From: an uncultured Oscillibacter sp.
GTDB taxonomy: Bacteria; Bacillota_A; Clostridia; Oscillospirales; Oscillospiraceae
DNA: 38,672 nt
Direction of reading: 5' to 3'
Assembly: GCA_951800675.1 (NCBI GenBank)
Contig: CATOKC010000012.1
Coordinates: 1-38,672, forward strand
Each line of letters starts with the position of its first letter. The stretch's first letter is position 1. The notes under the pieces are model-generated. The model did not search any database. It was not told the origin of the DNA and saw only the letters and a program-made list of their open reading frames with translations. This document shows, piece after piece, positions 22,685-32,042 of this stretch. The position numbers and the translations under genes were made by a program.

Positions 22685-22850
22685 TTAGGCCTTGTTTGAA
22701 AATTGGCGGAATGCCAAACGGCGAGAGATTTTTTCGCCAATCAAGGAAAATTTTCGCAGGCGGGCTGACGCCCGGCAAGGAAATTTAACGCAGAGTGGCG
22801 GAAAAAGATCCGCCGTTTGGGCGTTTCGATATTTTTCAAACAAGGCCTAA
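22685..22850. repeat. MITE-like fold-back element, 166 bp
   Basis: Perfect 18-bp terminal inverted repeats: TTAGGCCTTGTTTGAAAA at 22685-22702 and its reverse complement at 22833-22850. The arms stay similar inward (CCAAACGGCG and TTTTTCGCCA on the left; matching CCAAACGGCG and TTTTTCCGCCA when the right arm is reversed), and the centre has a GGGC-TGA-CGCCC hairpin. There is no coding capacity. This is the structure of a non-autonomous transposable element or repeated intergenic palindrome. No clear target-site duplication is seen. The right end contains the stop codon of the aminopeptidase gene (22849-22847). Confidence 0.7.
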
Positions 22851-24079
22851 AATTCCGGGGCAAAATTCCCCTGGATGAAGATGGGGACCTCTCTGCCGTC
22901 CCGGGTGGTTCCCACGATGGAGAGGTCCGGGGTGCCGATCATGAAGTCCACATGGGTGATGGAGTCGTTGAGGCCCCGGGCCTTCAATTCGTCCTTGGTC
23001 ATCCGCTGGCCTCCCTCCAGGCAGGGGTAGGCCTCGCCGAAGGCGATGTGGCAGGCGGCGTTCTCGTCGAAGAGGGTGTTATAGAAGAGCAGGTTCTGGT
23101 TGGAAATCGGGCTGTCATAGGGGACCAGGGCCGCCTCGCCGAAGTAGGCCGCGCCCTCGTCCACGCTGATAGCGGCTTTCAGAGTCTCCTCTCCCTGCTC
23201 CGCATGGGCCTCCACGATTTTGCCCTCCTTTACCACGAAGTGGAATTTGTCGATGACGTTGCCGTCGTGGACCAGGGGCAGGGAGGCATAGACCACGCCG
23301 TTCGCCCCGGTTTTCAGGGGGGAGGTGAAGATCTCCTCCGTGGGGATGTTGGCGATATAGCCGCGGCCGGAGAGGGTATGGTCCCCGCCGCTCTCCCAGA
23401 TGTGGCCCTCGGGGAGCTCCACGGTGAGGTCCGTGCCCAGGGAATTGGTGTAATGGAGGGATTTTAATTTCAGGGCGTTCAGCTTCCCCAGGCGCTTTTC
23501 CAGGGTGGAGAGGTGCTCTTTCCAGCGGTCCACGGCCTTGCCGTCCCCGGTGACGCGGACGGCGGAGAAAATCGCGTCCCACAGGGCCGCCACGGCCTCC
23601 GCCTCCCCCTTGTCCGGGAATACCCGGGCGGCCCAGGAGGGAATGGGGATGGAGGCGATGCACCAGGGGAAGCCGCCGCACATCTGGAGGCGGTCGAAGT
23701 CCTTGAGGGCCTTGCCGCTGGCCCGCTGGGCCCGGATGATACGCTGGGAATCCACGCCCTTGAGGTTCTCCGGGTCCGAGGCGGAGATGGCGAGGTAGGC
23801 CGCGCCCTCCAGGGCCTGGTCGTTGAAAAAGTGCCGCCGCCAGAGGGGCACGGTGTCGAATACCTCCTGGGAGGCCCGGAGGTATTTCATCCGGGTCATG
23901 GCGTCGTCGGTCCAGTTCATCACCACCTCGCAGCAGCCGGCCTCATAGGCCTCCTCCGCGCACAGGCGGGCGAAGGGGGCGCACTCCACCGGGGAGGAAA
24001 TCACCATCCGCTGGCCGGGATAGGGGTTCAGCCCAATCCGCACCAGGAGGCGGGCGTATTCGCGGAGCTTGTGTTCCAT
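22847..24079 (-). CDS. M29 family metallo-aminopeptidase
   Basis: 410 residues, the usual length for thermophilic-type aminopeptidases (AmpS/PepS/AmpT). Family blocks include RIGLNPYPGQRMVISSPVEC at the N-terminus, YTNSLGTDLTVELPEGHIWE, NIPTEEIFTSP, HFGEA-like AYFGEAALVPYDSPIS and THVDFMIG near the C-terminus; Glu and His in these blocks are the cobalt/zinc ligands. It removes N-terminal residues from peptides in the cytoplasm. The ATG at 24079 has an AAGGAAGGA leader; a longer frame to 24112 lacks a site. Its last codon and stop overlap the end of the fold-back repeat, so the native C-terminus may have been changed by that insertion. Confidence 0.92.
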   Translation of the reverse strand: MEHKLREYARLLVRIGLNPYPGQRMVISSPVECAPFARLCAEEAYEAGCCEVVMNWTDDAMTRMKYLRASQEVFDTVPLWRRHFFNDQALEGAAYLAISASDPENLKGVDSQRIIRAQRASGKALKDFDRLQMCGGFPWCIASIPIPSWAARVFPDKGEAEAVAALWDAIFSAVRVTGDGKAVDRWKEHLSTLEKRLGKLNALKLKSLHYTNSLGTDLTVELPEGHIWESGGDHTLSGRGYIANIPTEEIFTSPLKTGANGVVYASLPLVHDGNVIDKFHFVVKEGKIVEAHAEQGEETLKAAISVDEGAAYFGEAALVPYDSPISNQNLLFYNTLFDENAACHIAFGEAYPCLEGGQRMTKDELKARGLNDSITHVDFMIGTPDLSIVGTTRDGREVPIFIQGNFAPEF

Positions 24080-24133
24080 TTGTCGGGTCCTTCCTTTCCG
24101 TCGCTCAGTCATTCTATGGAAATATTATGTGCG

Positions 24134-24162
24134 ATTATAGAGCATTTTAACGGGGAAGTAAA
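24134..24162 (-). promoter_or_regulatory. Promoter of the aminopeptidase gene
   Basis: On the minus strand TTTACT (24162-24157) and a perfect TATAAT (24139-24134) are separated by 17 bases, 54 bases before the ATG at 24079. Confidence 0.65.
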
Positions 24163-24214
24163 GACGGCTGGGGGCGGGATTTCAAAATTGTTCATCTTTT
24201 CCCGCAAAGCGGCA

Positions 24215-24245
24215 AAAACCGGAGAGGAATTTCCCCTCCGGTTTT
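24215..24245 (-). terminator. Terminator after the DUF378 gene
   Basis: AAAACCGGAG (24215-24224) pairs with CTCCGGTTTT (24236-24245), with further pairing inside. Read on the minus strand it is followed by TTTTTGCCGC and lies 16 bases after the DUF378 stop. On the plus strand a CGCTTTTTGG tail follows as well. Confidence 0.75.
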
Positions 24246-24261
24246 CGCTTTTTGGACGCCG

Positions 24262-24477
24262 TTAAGCCGGGTGGGCGGCGGTTTCCCGGTCCAGGCGGAA
24301 CAGCAGCGTCACGCACCACAGGCCCGCCAGCCCCACCAGGGCGTAAATGATGCGGGAAAACACCGCCGTCTGGCCTCCGAAGAGCCAGGCCACGGCGTCA
24401 AAGCCGAACAGGCCGATGCCGCCCCAGTTCAGCGCGCCGATGACCGCCAGCAGGACGGCGATTTTGTCGATTGCCAT
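24262..24477 (-). CDS. DUF378 small membrane protein
   Basis: 71 residues with two membrane helices (KIAVLLAVIGALNWGGIGLF and SRIIYALVGLAGLWCVTLLF) and the family signature GALNWGGIGLFGFDAVAWLFG. Function is unknown. The ATG at 24477 has GGAGGGATATCC directly upstream; the longer frame to 24555 overlaps that site. It follows addA on the same strand by 82 bases and is probably transcribed from a nearby or read-through promoter. Confidence 0.88.
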   Translation of the reverse strand: MAIDKIAVLLAVIGALNWGGIGLFGFDAVAWLFGGQTAVFSRIIYALVGLAGLWCVTLLFRLDRETAAHPA

Positions 24478-24559
24478 GGATATCCCTCCAATCCTGTCGA
24501 GCTGGTCCTTAGCTTGCCCCAATTCGGCGGTTTTCGCGCTGGAAAAATTTGTCATGCGT

Positions 24560-27500
24560 TTACACGTCCACCGCCTTCCCCGGGGAGAGGAAGTAGAGCA
24601 CCCGGCGGGTGACGGGGGCTTCCAGCACCCGGGTTAAGGCCAGGCTGTAAGCCTCCAGCTGCGGGCGGTAGCGCCCCGCCCGGTCCATGATCTCCTGGGG
24701 AGTGAACACGTGGTCGGTTTTAAAGTCCACCACCGTCAAGCCCCCCTCCGTCTCAAAGCACAGGTCCGCCACACCCTGGAGGAGGATGGCGTCCTCCTCC
24801 GAAGCTTGGGAATCGTACTCCCGGGCGGGAACCAGGAGGGTGAAGCGGTACTCCCGGAGGGGCGGCTTTCCCGCCGCCTCCGCCTGCCGCAGCTCCCTTG
24901 CCAGGGGGGAGGCCAGGAGGCGCTCCAGGGCCGGGACATCCACCTCTTTGGCCTGCTGCGGGGTGAGGAGGGATTTTTCCTCCAGGGCGGCGATCTGGGC
25001 GGGGACATCGGCGTCTCCGAAATTCAGGTACTGGAGGACCAGGTGGGTGGCGGAGCCCTGCTCGGCGGGGGTGAGGCCGGCTTGCTCCCGGCGGAATTTG
25101 GGCTGGGACAGGGGCCGGAGGTAGGGGGTATGGGCGGCGTTTTCCGCGATCTCCTCGTCCAGGAGGCGGCCCTTTAATTGGGTGGCCGTCAGCTTGGCGG
25201 GCAGGGCCGCTTCCCGGCGGTAGGGGTATTGGAACGCCAGAAGGGCCGGGTCAAAGGAGGGTTCGGCGGCGCTCTCCTCCTGGGAGAGGCCGGGGTGGAG
25301 GGGGCTGTCCCGGTACTCCTCGCAGTCGTGGACAAGCACCTCCCAGGGGGCCCCGGAGGCGGGAGCGGTGGGGACCTCCGCCTCCGCCAGGCGGCGCAGG
25401 GGCTCCGCCTCCGGGCGGCAGAGGAGACACAAAAGCAGCCACTCCCCAAAGGTTCGGCAGGCCGCCACCGCCTCCGGCGCGGCGGGGAGGGCGGCGGAGG
25501 CCGCCAGGCGTTGGAGGCGGGTTTGCGCAAAGTAGAGGGAGTTTACCAGGATGAGCTTTTCCTTGGGGCGGGTCATGGCCACGTAGAGGACCCGCTGCTC
25601 CTCCGCCAGGTTCTCCCGGCGGGTGGTTTCCTCCACGGCGGTGCGGGCCAGGGTGGGATAGCGGATTTTCCGCTCCAGGTCCACCCGGCGGGGCCCCAGG
25701 CCCAGAGTGGGATGCACCAGGACGGAGTCGTCGAAGTCCTGGCGGGAGAAGGTGTGGTCCAGGTCCGCCAGAAAGACGATGGGGAACTCCAGACCCTTGG
25801 ACTTGTGAATGGTCATGAGCCGGACCCCTCCGGCGGCGGAGCCGGAGGCGGCCTCGGGGGCCTCGCCGGCCTCCAGCAGGCGGCGCAGCCGGGTGACGAA
25901 GGCGAAGAGGCCCCGGCAGCCGCCGGATTCGAATTTCTCCGCCTGCCGGGTCAGGGCGATGAGGTTTTCCCTCCGCTCCAGACCGCGGTCCATGGCTCCG
26001 TAAAGCCCCAGGAGGTTTTGCGTATTGTAGATGTGCCAGAGGAGACGGTGGACGCTCATGTCCCGGGCCGAGAGGCGAAGGGCGTTCAACGTCTCCAGGA
26101 AGGCGGCGCAGTCCGGCTGGCCGGAGGCGGAGACGGCCTCGTAAAAATCGCCGTCGGGGGCGGCGGCCCGAATCTCCGCCAGACGGTCGGGGGAAAAGCC
26201 GAAGATGGGGGAGCGGAGGACGGAGATCAGGGGCACGTCCTGCCGGGGGTTGTCGATGAGCTCCAGCAGGGACACGGTGGTGGAGACCTCCATGGACTCG
26301 AAAAAGTCCGACGACTCCTGGAAGGAGCAGGGGATGTCCCGCTCCGCCAGGGCGGCGGCGAAGGCCGCCGCCCGGCTTCCGGGGGAGCGCATGAGAATGA
26401 CGATGTCCTCCGGCTTGCAGGGGCGGAGGGACCCGTCGGGATCGGTGACGGGAAAGCCCTCGTCCAACAGGCGGCGGATGCGGCGGGCCACAAAGCGGGC
26501 CTCGGCGGTGAGCTTTTTCACCGGGTGGGGGGTCTCCTCCGACTTCCGGTGGGCGGTGAGGAGGTGGAATTCCGTTTGGCAGTCCGTCCGGGGCGGGTAA
26601 TAGGCCGCGCCGAAGTGGAGGGCCGCGTCCTCATCGTATATAAGCCCGCCCATTTCTACGGAGAGTATATTCTCAAAGACAAAGTTGGCGGCCTCCAGAA
26701 TCTCCCGGCGGGAGCGGAAGTTCTGGGAGAGGGTGAGCTTCCGGTCCTCGCCGTCCCGGGCCTTGGTGTGGGGCTTGAAGGCGGCGTATTTCCGGAGGAA
26801 GATGGTGGGGTCCGCCAGACGGAAGCGGTAGATGCTCTGCTTTACGTCTCCCACGGTGAAGAGGTTTTTCCCCCCCTTGGAGACCGCCCGGAAGATGGCG
26901 TTTTGGACCTCGTTGGTGTCCTGGTACTCGTCCACCAGAATCTCGGCGTACCGGGCGGAGACCTGCTCCCCCAGCTCTGTGGGCGACCCGTCCGGCTTCA
27001 CCAGCAGGGTGAGGGCCAGGTGCTCCTGGTCCGAGAAGTCGGCGGCGTTGAGCCGGAGCTTTTCCGCCCGGAAGGCGGCGGAGAACTCCGCCGTTAAATC
27101 CAGCAGGGCCAGCATGGCGGGGGCCACGGCGGCAAGGTCCTCCAAAGCCTCCTCCCCGGCGACGTCCAGCCAGGCCTGGAGGGGCTTGAGGGCGGATTTC
27201 GCCCCCTCCCAAAGCTGCTTTAGGGCCAGGACCAGGGGGTCCTCCTTCCGGCCCTTGGGGGTGGTGAGGCGGGGGAAGGGGACAGCAGCGGAGAGGGTCT
27301 GGGCAGAGGCCCAATCTGGGGCCTGGCTCAGGGCGTGGAAGCCCTGGGCGGCCGCCAGGAATTTCACGCCGTAGCCGGAGGTGAGGGCGGAATCCCCCTC
27401 GGTGCGCGCCGCTCCCCGGCGGAGCTGGTCCGCCCAGTGGGCGGCGCGGCGGCGGATGGAGGACAGGAGGACCTGGGCGTAGGGGGTGGCGTCGAAGGAG

Positions 27501-28120
27501 GGGGCGGGGGCTTCCCAGGCTGCCCGGTTTTGGCGGAGCCAAGCCTCTGGGGAGGCGTGGCTCTGGAGCTTTTTATAGAGCTCCAGCACCAGCTCCACCA
27601 GGGCGGAATCATCCCGGCCCGCCCCCAAGGTGTCCGCCAGCTGTTCGCCGCCGGGGGTGAGGGTTTCGTAAAAGGAGGAGAGGACCCGCTCCAGACAGCG
27701 GCGGCGGAGCAGGGCCGCCTCCCCGTCGTCCAGGATGCGGAAGTCCGGGGTCAGGGCGTGCTTGTCCTCCTCCCGGGCCAGGAGGTGGGTGTTCTCCCGG
27801 AGGAGGGCGGCGCAGAAGGCGTCCACCGTCTTGATGTCCGCCTGATAGACCCGGAGGAGCTGGCGGCGAAGGTGGGCGTTGGAGGGGTCCTCTCCCATGC
27901 GGCGGGAGAGCTCGGCGGCGATTTTGCCCCGGAGCTCCGCCGCGGCGGCCCGGGTATAGGTGATGATGAGGAAGTCGTCTACGTTGTGCCGCTCCTCCGT
28001 CACGTAGCGGAAGAGGCGGTCCACCAGGACCCGGGTCTTGCCGGACCCGGCGGCGGCGGAGACCAGAAGGCTCCCGCCCCGGTTCTCTACGGCGGCTTGT
28101 TGCTGGGGGGTGAGGGGCAT
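24560..28120 (-). CDS. addA: AddA subunit of the AddAB helicase-nuclease
   Basis: 1186 residues. An SF1A helicase core opens the protein: Walker A AAAGSGKTR (22-30), the DEYQDTNEVQ Walker B motif, TVGDVKQSIYRFR and later LMTIHKSKGLEFP and EEQRVLYVAMTRPKEKL. The C-terminal nuclease is marked by LTVVDFKTDHV (the D-x-K site) followed by YRPQLEAYSLAL. With AddB it resects double-strand ends and responds to Chi for RecA loading. The ATG at 28120 is one base after the AddB stop, so translation is coupled. AddA and AddB together are the Firmicutes equivalent of RecBCD. Confidence 0.97.
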   Translation of the reverse strand: MPLTPQQQAAVENRGGSLLVSAAAGSGKTRVLVDRLFRYVTEERHNVDDFLIITYTRAAAAELRGKIAAELSRRMGEDPSNAHLRRQLLRVYQADIKTVDAFCAALLRENTHLLAREEDKHALTPDFRILDDGEAALLRRRCLERVLSSFYETLTPGGEQLADTLGAGRDDSALVELVLELYKKLQSHASPEAWLRQNRAAWEAPAPSFDATPYAQVLLSSIRRRAAHWADQLRRGAARTEGDSALTSGYGVKFLAAAQGFHALSQAPDWASAQTLSAAVPFPRLTTPKGRKEDPLVLALKQLWEGAKSALKPLQAWLDVAGEEALEDLAAVAPAMLALLDLTAEFSAAFRAEKLRLNAADFSDQEHLALTLLVKPDGSPTELGEQVSARYAEILVDEYQDTNEVQNAIFRAVSKGGKNLFTVGDVKQSIYRFRLADPTIFLRKYAAFKPHTKARDGEDRKLTLSQNFRSRREILEAANFVFENILSVEMGGLIYDEDAALHFGAAYYPPRTDCQTEFHLLTAHRKSEETPHPVKKLTAEARFVARRIRRLLDEGFPVTDPDGSLRPCKPEDIVILMRSPGSRAAAFAAALAERDIPCSFQESSDFFESMEVSTTVSLLELIDNPRQDVPLISVLRSPIFGFSPDRLAEIRAAAPDGDFYEAVSASGQPDCAAFLETLNALRLSARDMSVHRLLWHIYNTQNLLGLYGAMDRGLERRENLIALTRQAEKFESGGCRGLFAFVTRLRRLLEAGEAPEAASGSAAGGVRLMTIHKSKGLEFPIVFLADLDHTFSRQDFDDSVLVHPTLGLGPRRVDLERKIRYPTLARTAVEETTRRENLAEEQRVLYVAMTRPKEKLILVNSLYFAQTRLQRLAASAALPAAPEAVAACRTFGEWLLLCLLCRPEAEPLRRLAEAEVPTAPASGAPWEVLVHDCEEYRDSPLHPGLSQEESAAEPSFDPALLAFQYPYRREAALPAKLTATQLKGRLLDEEIAENAAHTPYLRPLSQPKFRREQAGLTPAEQGSATHLVLQYLNFGDADVPAQIAALEEKSLLTPQQAKEVDVPALERLLASPLARELRQAEAAGKPPLREYRFTLLVPAREYDSQASEEDAILLQGVADLCFETEGGLTVVDFKTDHVFTPQEIMDRAGRYRPQLEAYSLALTRVLEAPVTRRVLYFLSPGKAVDV

Positions 28121-28121
28121 G

Positions 28122-31100
28122 TCAGTCCGCCTCCTTTCCGTTGAGCTCTTGCCAGAAGTCCTCCGGCTTCACCGGGAGGATGTAGTGGAAATGGTCCCGG
28201 TCCCGGCCGTCCTGGAAGTGGCAGGCGGGGGCCCACTCGCAGTAGCGGCAGGGGCTGTCCTCCTCCGTGTGGCAGCAGGGGTCCGCGTCGATGTTGCCCC
28301 CCCGGACCTCCCGGGCGATGTCGTGGAGAAGGGTCTCCACGTACCGGCCCAGCTGCCCCAGCTGGGCGGCGGAGGCCAGGCTCCCGGAGAGGTTTCCGCT
28401 TTTGTTCACCCGGAGGGGGAGGTACCGGGGCTGGGTGAGGGCCTCGTGCTCCATGGCCTGGAGGACCCGGGGCTCCGCCAGGAGGAGGCCGGAGCGGCGC
28501 AGCTGTTTTTCCCGCTCCGCCTGGAGCGCTTCCGGGGAGATGTTGCGCTGGACGGAGAGCAGGTCGTCCCGGGCGGGGAGGTAGAGGACCCCGGCGGGCT
28601 CGATCTCCCTGCCAAGGCGGGCTCTGCCGGTCTTTTGCAGGGTGAAGAGGTAGAGGAGCATCTGGATGTCCAGGCCCATGCGGACCGCCGAGAGGTCAAA
28701 GGACTTTTTGCCGGACTTGTAGTCCACCACCCGGAGGTAGAGCTTCCCGTCCTGGAGCCAACCGTCCACCCGGTCCACCTTGCCCCGCACCCGGAGCTCG
28801 CCGTCGGGCTCGGAGATCACCACGGCGGGGAGGTCCGCCTCCGGCCCGTCGCCAAAGGAGAGTTCGAAGGCCAGGGGCACAAAGTCGGAGCAGCGGAGCT
28901 CCGCCGCCGCCTGTTCCACCACCGCCCAGGCCATGTTCCGCAGGCGGCCGAAGAGGTGGCGGAAGCGGGCGTTTCGGTTCTGGAAGTTTCGAAGCTCCTT
29001 TTGGACGTATTCGTCGATGTAGCGCAGGACCAGGGCGTGAAGGGTCTCCTCCTCCACCTGGGCGAAGCCCCCCAGGGTCTGCACGTCTCGGGTGACCCGC
29101 TCCAGGAGGAAGTGGAGAAAATCGCCGATCTGGGGTGCGTCGAAGGCGGCGGGGGAACGGGGCCGGGCCTTGAGGCCGTATTCCATGAAGTAGGAGAAGT
29201 GGCAGGTGCGGATGCGCTCCAGGCGGGAGGCGGTCATGCGCACGCTCTCCCCGTAGAGGGCCTGGACGGCCCGGGGGGAGAGGGAGCCCCGGGTCTGGAA
29301 CGCCGCCCGGGCCATGGCCTCCAGCCGGGGGCGGAAGGGGGGCTCCTCCTCCAGCCGCCGCCAGAGGGCCCCGCCGGGGACGGCGCACTCCAGGGCCGGG
29401 AGGGGGGCCGTCAGCCGGTAGGGCCGGGCGGCGGGCTCCCGCTCGATGCGCAGGGCGGGAAACAGGGCCAGCAGCCGGTCCACCACGAAGGCGGGGCGGA
29501 GCTCCGCCCCGGAGACATCCGTCACCGGCCAGCTGACCGTCAGCCCCTGGGTGGGCTGGGCCAGGGCGGCGTAGAGGTTTTGGAGCTCAATGCTCATCTG
29601 GTCCATGCCGGTGGGGGCCAGCTCGATGCCCCGCTGGGCCAGCTCGTCCCGGTCGTCCTCGTTTAAAATGCCGCCCCCCTGGCCGGGGGTGGGAAGCACG
29701 TGGTCGTTGGCCCCCAGGAGGAAGAGGTATTTGGCGGTGTGGCGGTCGTTCCGGGCCACGCCGGAGACCTGGACCTGGTCCAACGAGACGGGGATGGTGC
29801 CCACGCTGTACTCCGTCAGCACCTGGCGGAACAGGCGGGTGAACTCCTCCAGCTCCATGGGCTCCTCTCCCAGGATTTCCACAAACTGGTCCAGCACGCC
29901 GCAGAGAATGTCCCACAGCTGGGCGGTCTCCTCCGCCTCCTGGAGGCGGCCCGCCTGGGCCTGGGACTTCATCTGGGTTTCCAGGGCGTCCTGGAGATGG
30001 AGCTCCTCCATGAAGGCGTAGAGGGCCTCCACCTTGGCCTCGGCGGTCTCGCCGGTTTTCAGCCCCTCCGCCAGGCGGGAGAGGGGGGCCTGCACCCGGC
30101 GGCGCAGGGCGTTGACCTGGGAGAGCTGTTCCTCCCGGGCGGCGGTCCAGGGGGCTCCGTAGCCGTCCGGGTTCTCCGCCCAGTCCACGTCCCGCAGCCA
30201 CATGCCCCCGTGGACCTCCCACTTGAGGACGTAGTTCTCCAGCTGGTCGCACTCCTCCGGGGTCAGGCCCGCGAGGCCGGTTTTCAGCCAGCGGAACATG
30301 TCGTCGTACTCATAGCCCCCCCCGACGGAGGCCAGGACCCCGGTGAGAAGGCTGAGAGCCGGTTTTTCCAGGATGTCGCTGCGGCGGCTTAAATAGGCGG
30401 GAAGCTGGTAGCGCTCGAACACCGTTTCAATGACGGATTCGTAGTCCTCGATGTTCCGGGCGGCCACCGTGACGTCCCGGCAGCGGCACTTCCCCTCCGC
30501 CAGGAGGCGGCGGATGGCGGCGGCGGTCTGCTCCACCTCGGAAAACACCGTGTCCGCCTGGAGGAGATGGATTTGGGGAGCGTCCCCCCCGTAGGGAAGG
30601 GTCGCGCCGAAGAATTGGCGCTCCAGGTGGCCCAGGGGGGAGGGATCCTGGCTGGTGAGATTCTCAATTTGGACCGGCACGCCCTCCCGCTCCGCCAGGA
30701 GGCGGAGGCGGTCCAGGGTGCGGAGGGTGGCCTCGAAAATCTCTTCTTTGCTGTCCGGCTCCCCCAGGAGGGTGACGGTGAGGGAGTGGGCCTGGCGGAG
30801 GAGGATGGAGAGGCAGCGGCGCTCCTGGACAGTGAAGTAGGTGAAGCCGTCGATGTAGATATCCTTATCCAGGGCGTAGCCGGATTCCTCCAGGCTGTCC
30901 CGGAGCTTGGCCATATAGTCCCGGGCGTCCAGGCCCGGGCGGAGGAGGCGGGCCTCGTAGGCGGCGTAGAGAAGGCTGAGGTCCCGGAGCTTATCATGGG
31001 TGGCCCCGGCGATGGCCTGGGACTGCTCGTAGAGGGTTTCCGGGGAAACCTCGTAGCACCGCAGCTCGTCGAAGAGGTCCAGAAGCTGGCGGAGGAAGGC

Positions 31101-31436
31101 GGACTTCCGGGAGGGGCGGCGGTAAACCGTCAGCTCCGGCAGAACCTCCAGGAGGGCCTTTTCCAGGGTGAGGAGCTTGCCCCCGGCGTCCAGGGTCACC
31201 TGGGCCGCCCCGCCGGTGATGGAGAGGACCCGGTCCGAGAGGCGGCGGAAGCTCAAGACCTCGGCAAAGCGGCTGGCGGAATCGCCGCAGGTCCGGCACA
31301 GGTCCACCTCCGCCTGGTGGGAGGCGTGCTCCGGAACCAGGAGAATCTGGTTCCGGCCGCCGGGGTGGGCGGCGATGCGGCGCAGCACCGCCGTGGATTT
31401 GCCGGTCTTGGCCCGGCCGGTTAAGAGGGTCAGCAT
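28122..31436 (-). CDS. addB: AddB subunit of the AddAB helicase-nuclease
   Basis: 1104 residues. The N-terminal P-loop GRAKTGKST (7-15) begins an inactive or partial helicase fold; the C-terminal region carries the second nuclease (KLYLRVVDYKSGKKSFDLS) and the four cysteines of the [4Fe-4S] staple: one in RIRTCHFSYFMEYG and three in SPCRYCEWAPACHF. The cluster holds the nuclease domain together. The ATG at 31436 has AAGGAGG 7 bases upstream; a much longer frame on that strand is a shadow of phage genes. AddB is first in the operon. Confidence 0.96.
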   Translation of the reverse strand: MLTLLTGRAKTGKSTAVLRRIAAHPGGRNQILLVPEHASHQAEVDLCRTCGDSASRFAEVLSFRRLSDRVLSITGGAAQVTLDAGGKLLTLEKALLEVLPELTVYRRPSRKSAFLRQLLDLFDELRCYEVSPETLYEQSQAIAGATHDKLRDLSLLYAAYEARLLRPGLDARDYMAKLRDSLEESGYALDKDIYIDGFTYFTVQERRCLSILLRQAHSLTVTLLGEPDSKEEIFEATLRTLDRLRLLAEREGVPVQIENLTSQDPSPLGHLERQFFGATLPYGGDAPQIHLLQADTVFSEVEQTAAAIRRLLAEGKCRCRDVTVAARNIEDYESVIETVFERYQLPAYLSRRSDILEKPALSLLTGVLASVGGGYEYDDMFRWLKTGLAGLTPEECDQLENYVLKWEVHGGMWLRDVDWAENPDGYGAPWTAAREEQLSQVNALRRRVQAPLSRLAEGLKTGETAEAKVEALYAFMEELHLQDALETQMKSQAQAGRLQEAEETAQLWDILCGVLDQFVEILGEEPMELEEFTRLFRQVLTEYSVGTIPVSLDQVQVSGVARNDRHTAKYLFLLGANDHVLPTPGQGGGILNEDDRDELAQRGIELAPTGMDQMSIELQNLYAALAQPTQGLTVSWPVTDVSGAELRPAFVVDRLLALFPALRIEREPAARPYRLTAPLPALECAVPGGALWRRLEEEPPFRPRLEAMARAAFQTRGSLSPRAVQALYGESVRMTASRLERIRTCHFSYFMEYGLKARPRSPAAFDAPQIGDFLHFLLERVTRDVQTLGGFAQVEEETLHALVLRYIDEYVQKELRNFQNRNARFRHLFGRLRNMAWAVVEQAAAELRCSDFVPLAFELSFGDGPEADLPAVVISEPDGELRVRGKVDRVDGWLQDGKLYLRVVDYKSGKKSFDLSAVRMGLDIQMLLYLFTLQKTGRARLGREIEPAGVLYLPARDDLLSVQRNISPEALQAEREKQLRRSGLLLAEPRVLQAMEHEALTQPRYLPLRVNKSGNLSGSLASAAQLGQLGRYVETLLHDIAREVRGGNIDADPCCHTEEDSPCRYCEWAPACHFQDGRDRDHFHYILPVKPEDFWQELNGKEAD

Positions 31437-31478
31437 AGATGGGCCTCCTTGCTGTGGGGAATTTCGTCGAATGAAATT

Positions 31479-31487
31479 AGTATAGCA
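31479..31487 (-). promoter_or_regulatory. Extended -10 promoter of addB
   Basis: On the minus strand TGCTATACT (31487-31479) is a TG-n extended -10, with TATACT matching 5 of 6 consensus bases, 43 bases before the addB ATG. No good -35 is visible, as expected for this promoter type. Confidence 0.5.
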
Positions 31488-31580
31488 TGTTTTTCGGCGG
31501 AGGGGGAAAATTTTTTTCTCCGTGTACGGGAGCGTGCAACGATTCGGAAAAAGACTGGGGGATACGAGGGGGAATGTGGG

Positions 31581-32042
31581 ATGAACGAGAGAAATTGGCC
31601 GCGTCGGTTCTGCGCCGCATATTTGCGGACCATGGACCCGGAGCAGGCGGCGGAGGCGGCGGGGCGGGAGGACGGCTTTGCCGCGCTGGCCTTGAAAAGC
31701 GTCCGGCGGCGGCTGGAGCGGATGCGGGGGGCTGTGGCGGGGGAGCTGCGACGGGAGGACGTTTTGCGGCGGCTGGCCCAGCTGGCCTTTGGCCGGGCCA
31801 ACGACGCGGCCCGGCTGGCCCTCAGCCCCAGGGAGGTGGACCCGGGGGAGCTGGACCTCTCCGCCGTGGCGGAATTGAAGGTGACGGACAAGGGGGGCGT
31901 GGAGGTGAAGCTGGTGGACCGGGTGCGGGCGCTGGAGACCCTGTGCGGCCTTCTGGGGGAGAGCGGGAACGGCGGGGCCGAGGAGCTCTACCGGGCCCTG
32001 GAGGACGCCGCCGGGCAGCTGGAGGAGGGCTATGGCGGGTAA
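31581..32042 (+). CDS. Phage terminase small subunit
   Basis: 153 residues. The N-terminal segment (WPRRFCAAYLRTMDPEQAAEAAG) is the helix-turn-helix found in PBSX-type small terminases, followed by repeated Arg-rich helices and a C-terminal region that contacts the large subunit. Position directly before the large terminase gene supports the call. The ATG at 31581 has a GAGGGGG leader. It overlaps the large subunit by 11 bases. It begins 144 bases from addB with no phage gene upstream in this window. Confidence 0.78.
   Translation: MNERNWPRRFCAAYLRTMDPEQAAEAAGREDGFAALALKSVRRRLERMRGAVAGELRREDVLRRLAQLAFGRANDAARLALSPREVDPGELDLSAVAELKVTDKGGVEVKLVDRVRALETLCGLLGESGNGGAEELYRALEDAAGQLEEGYGG

Noticed and set aside
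25178..27097. 639-codon plus-strand frame
   Set aside because: It is a Gly/Glu-rich shadow of addA; all conserved motifs are on the minus strand.
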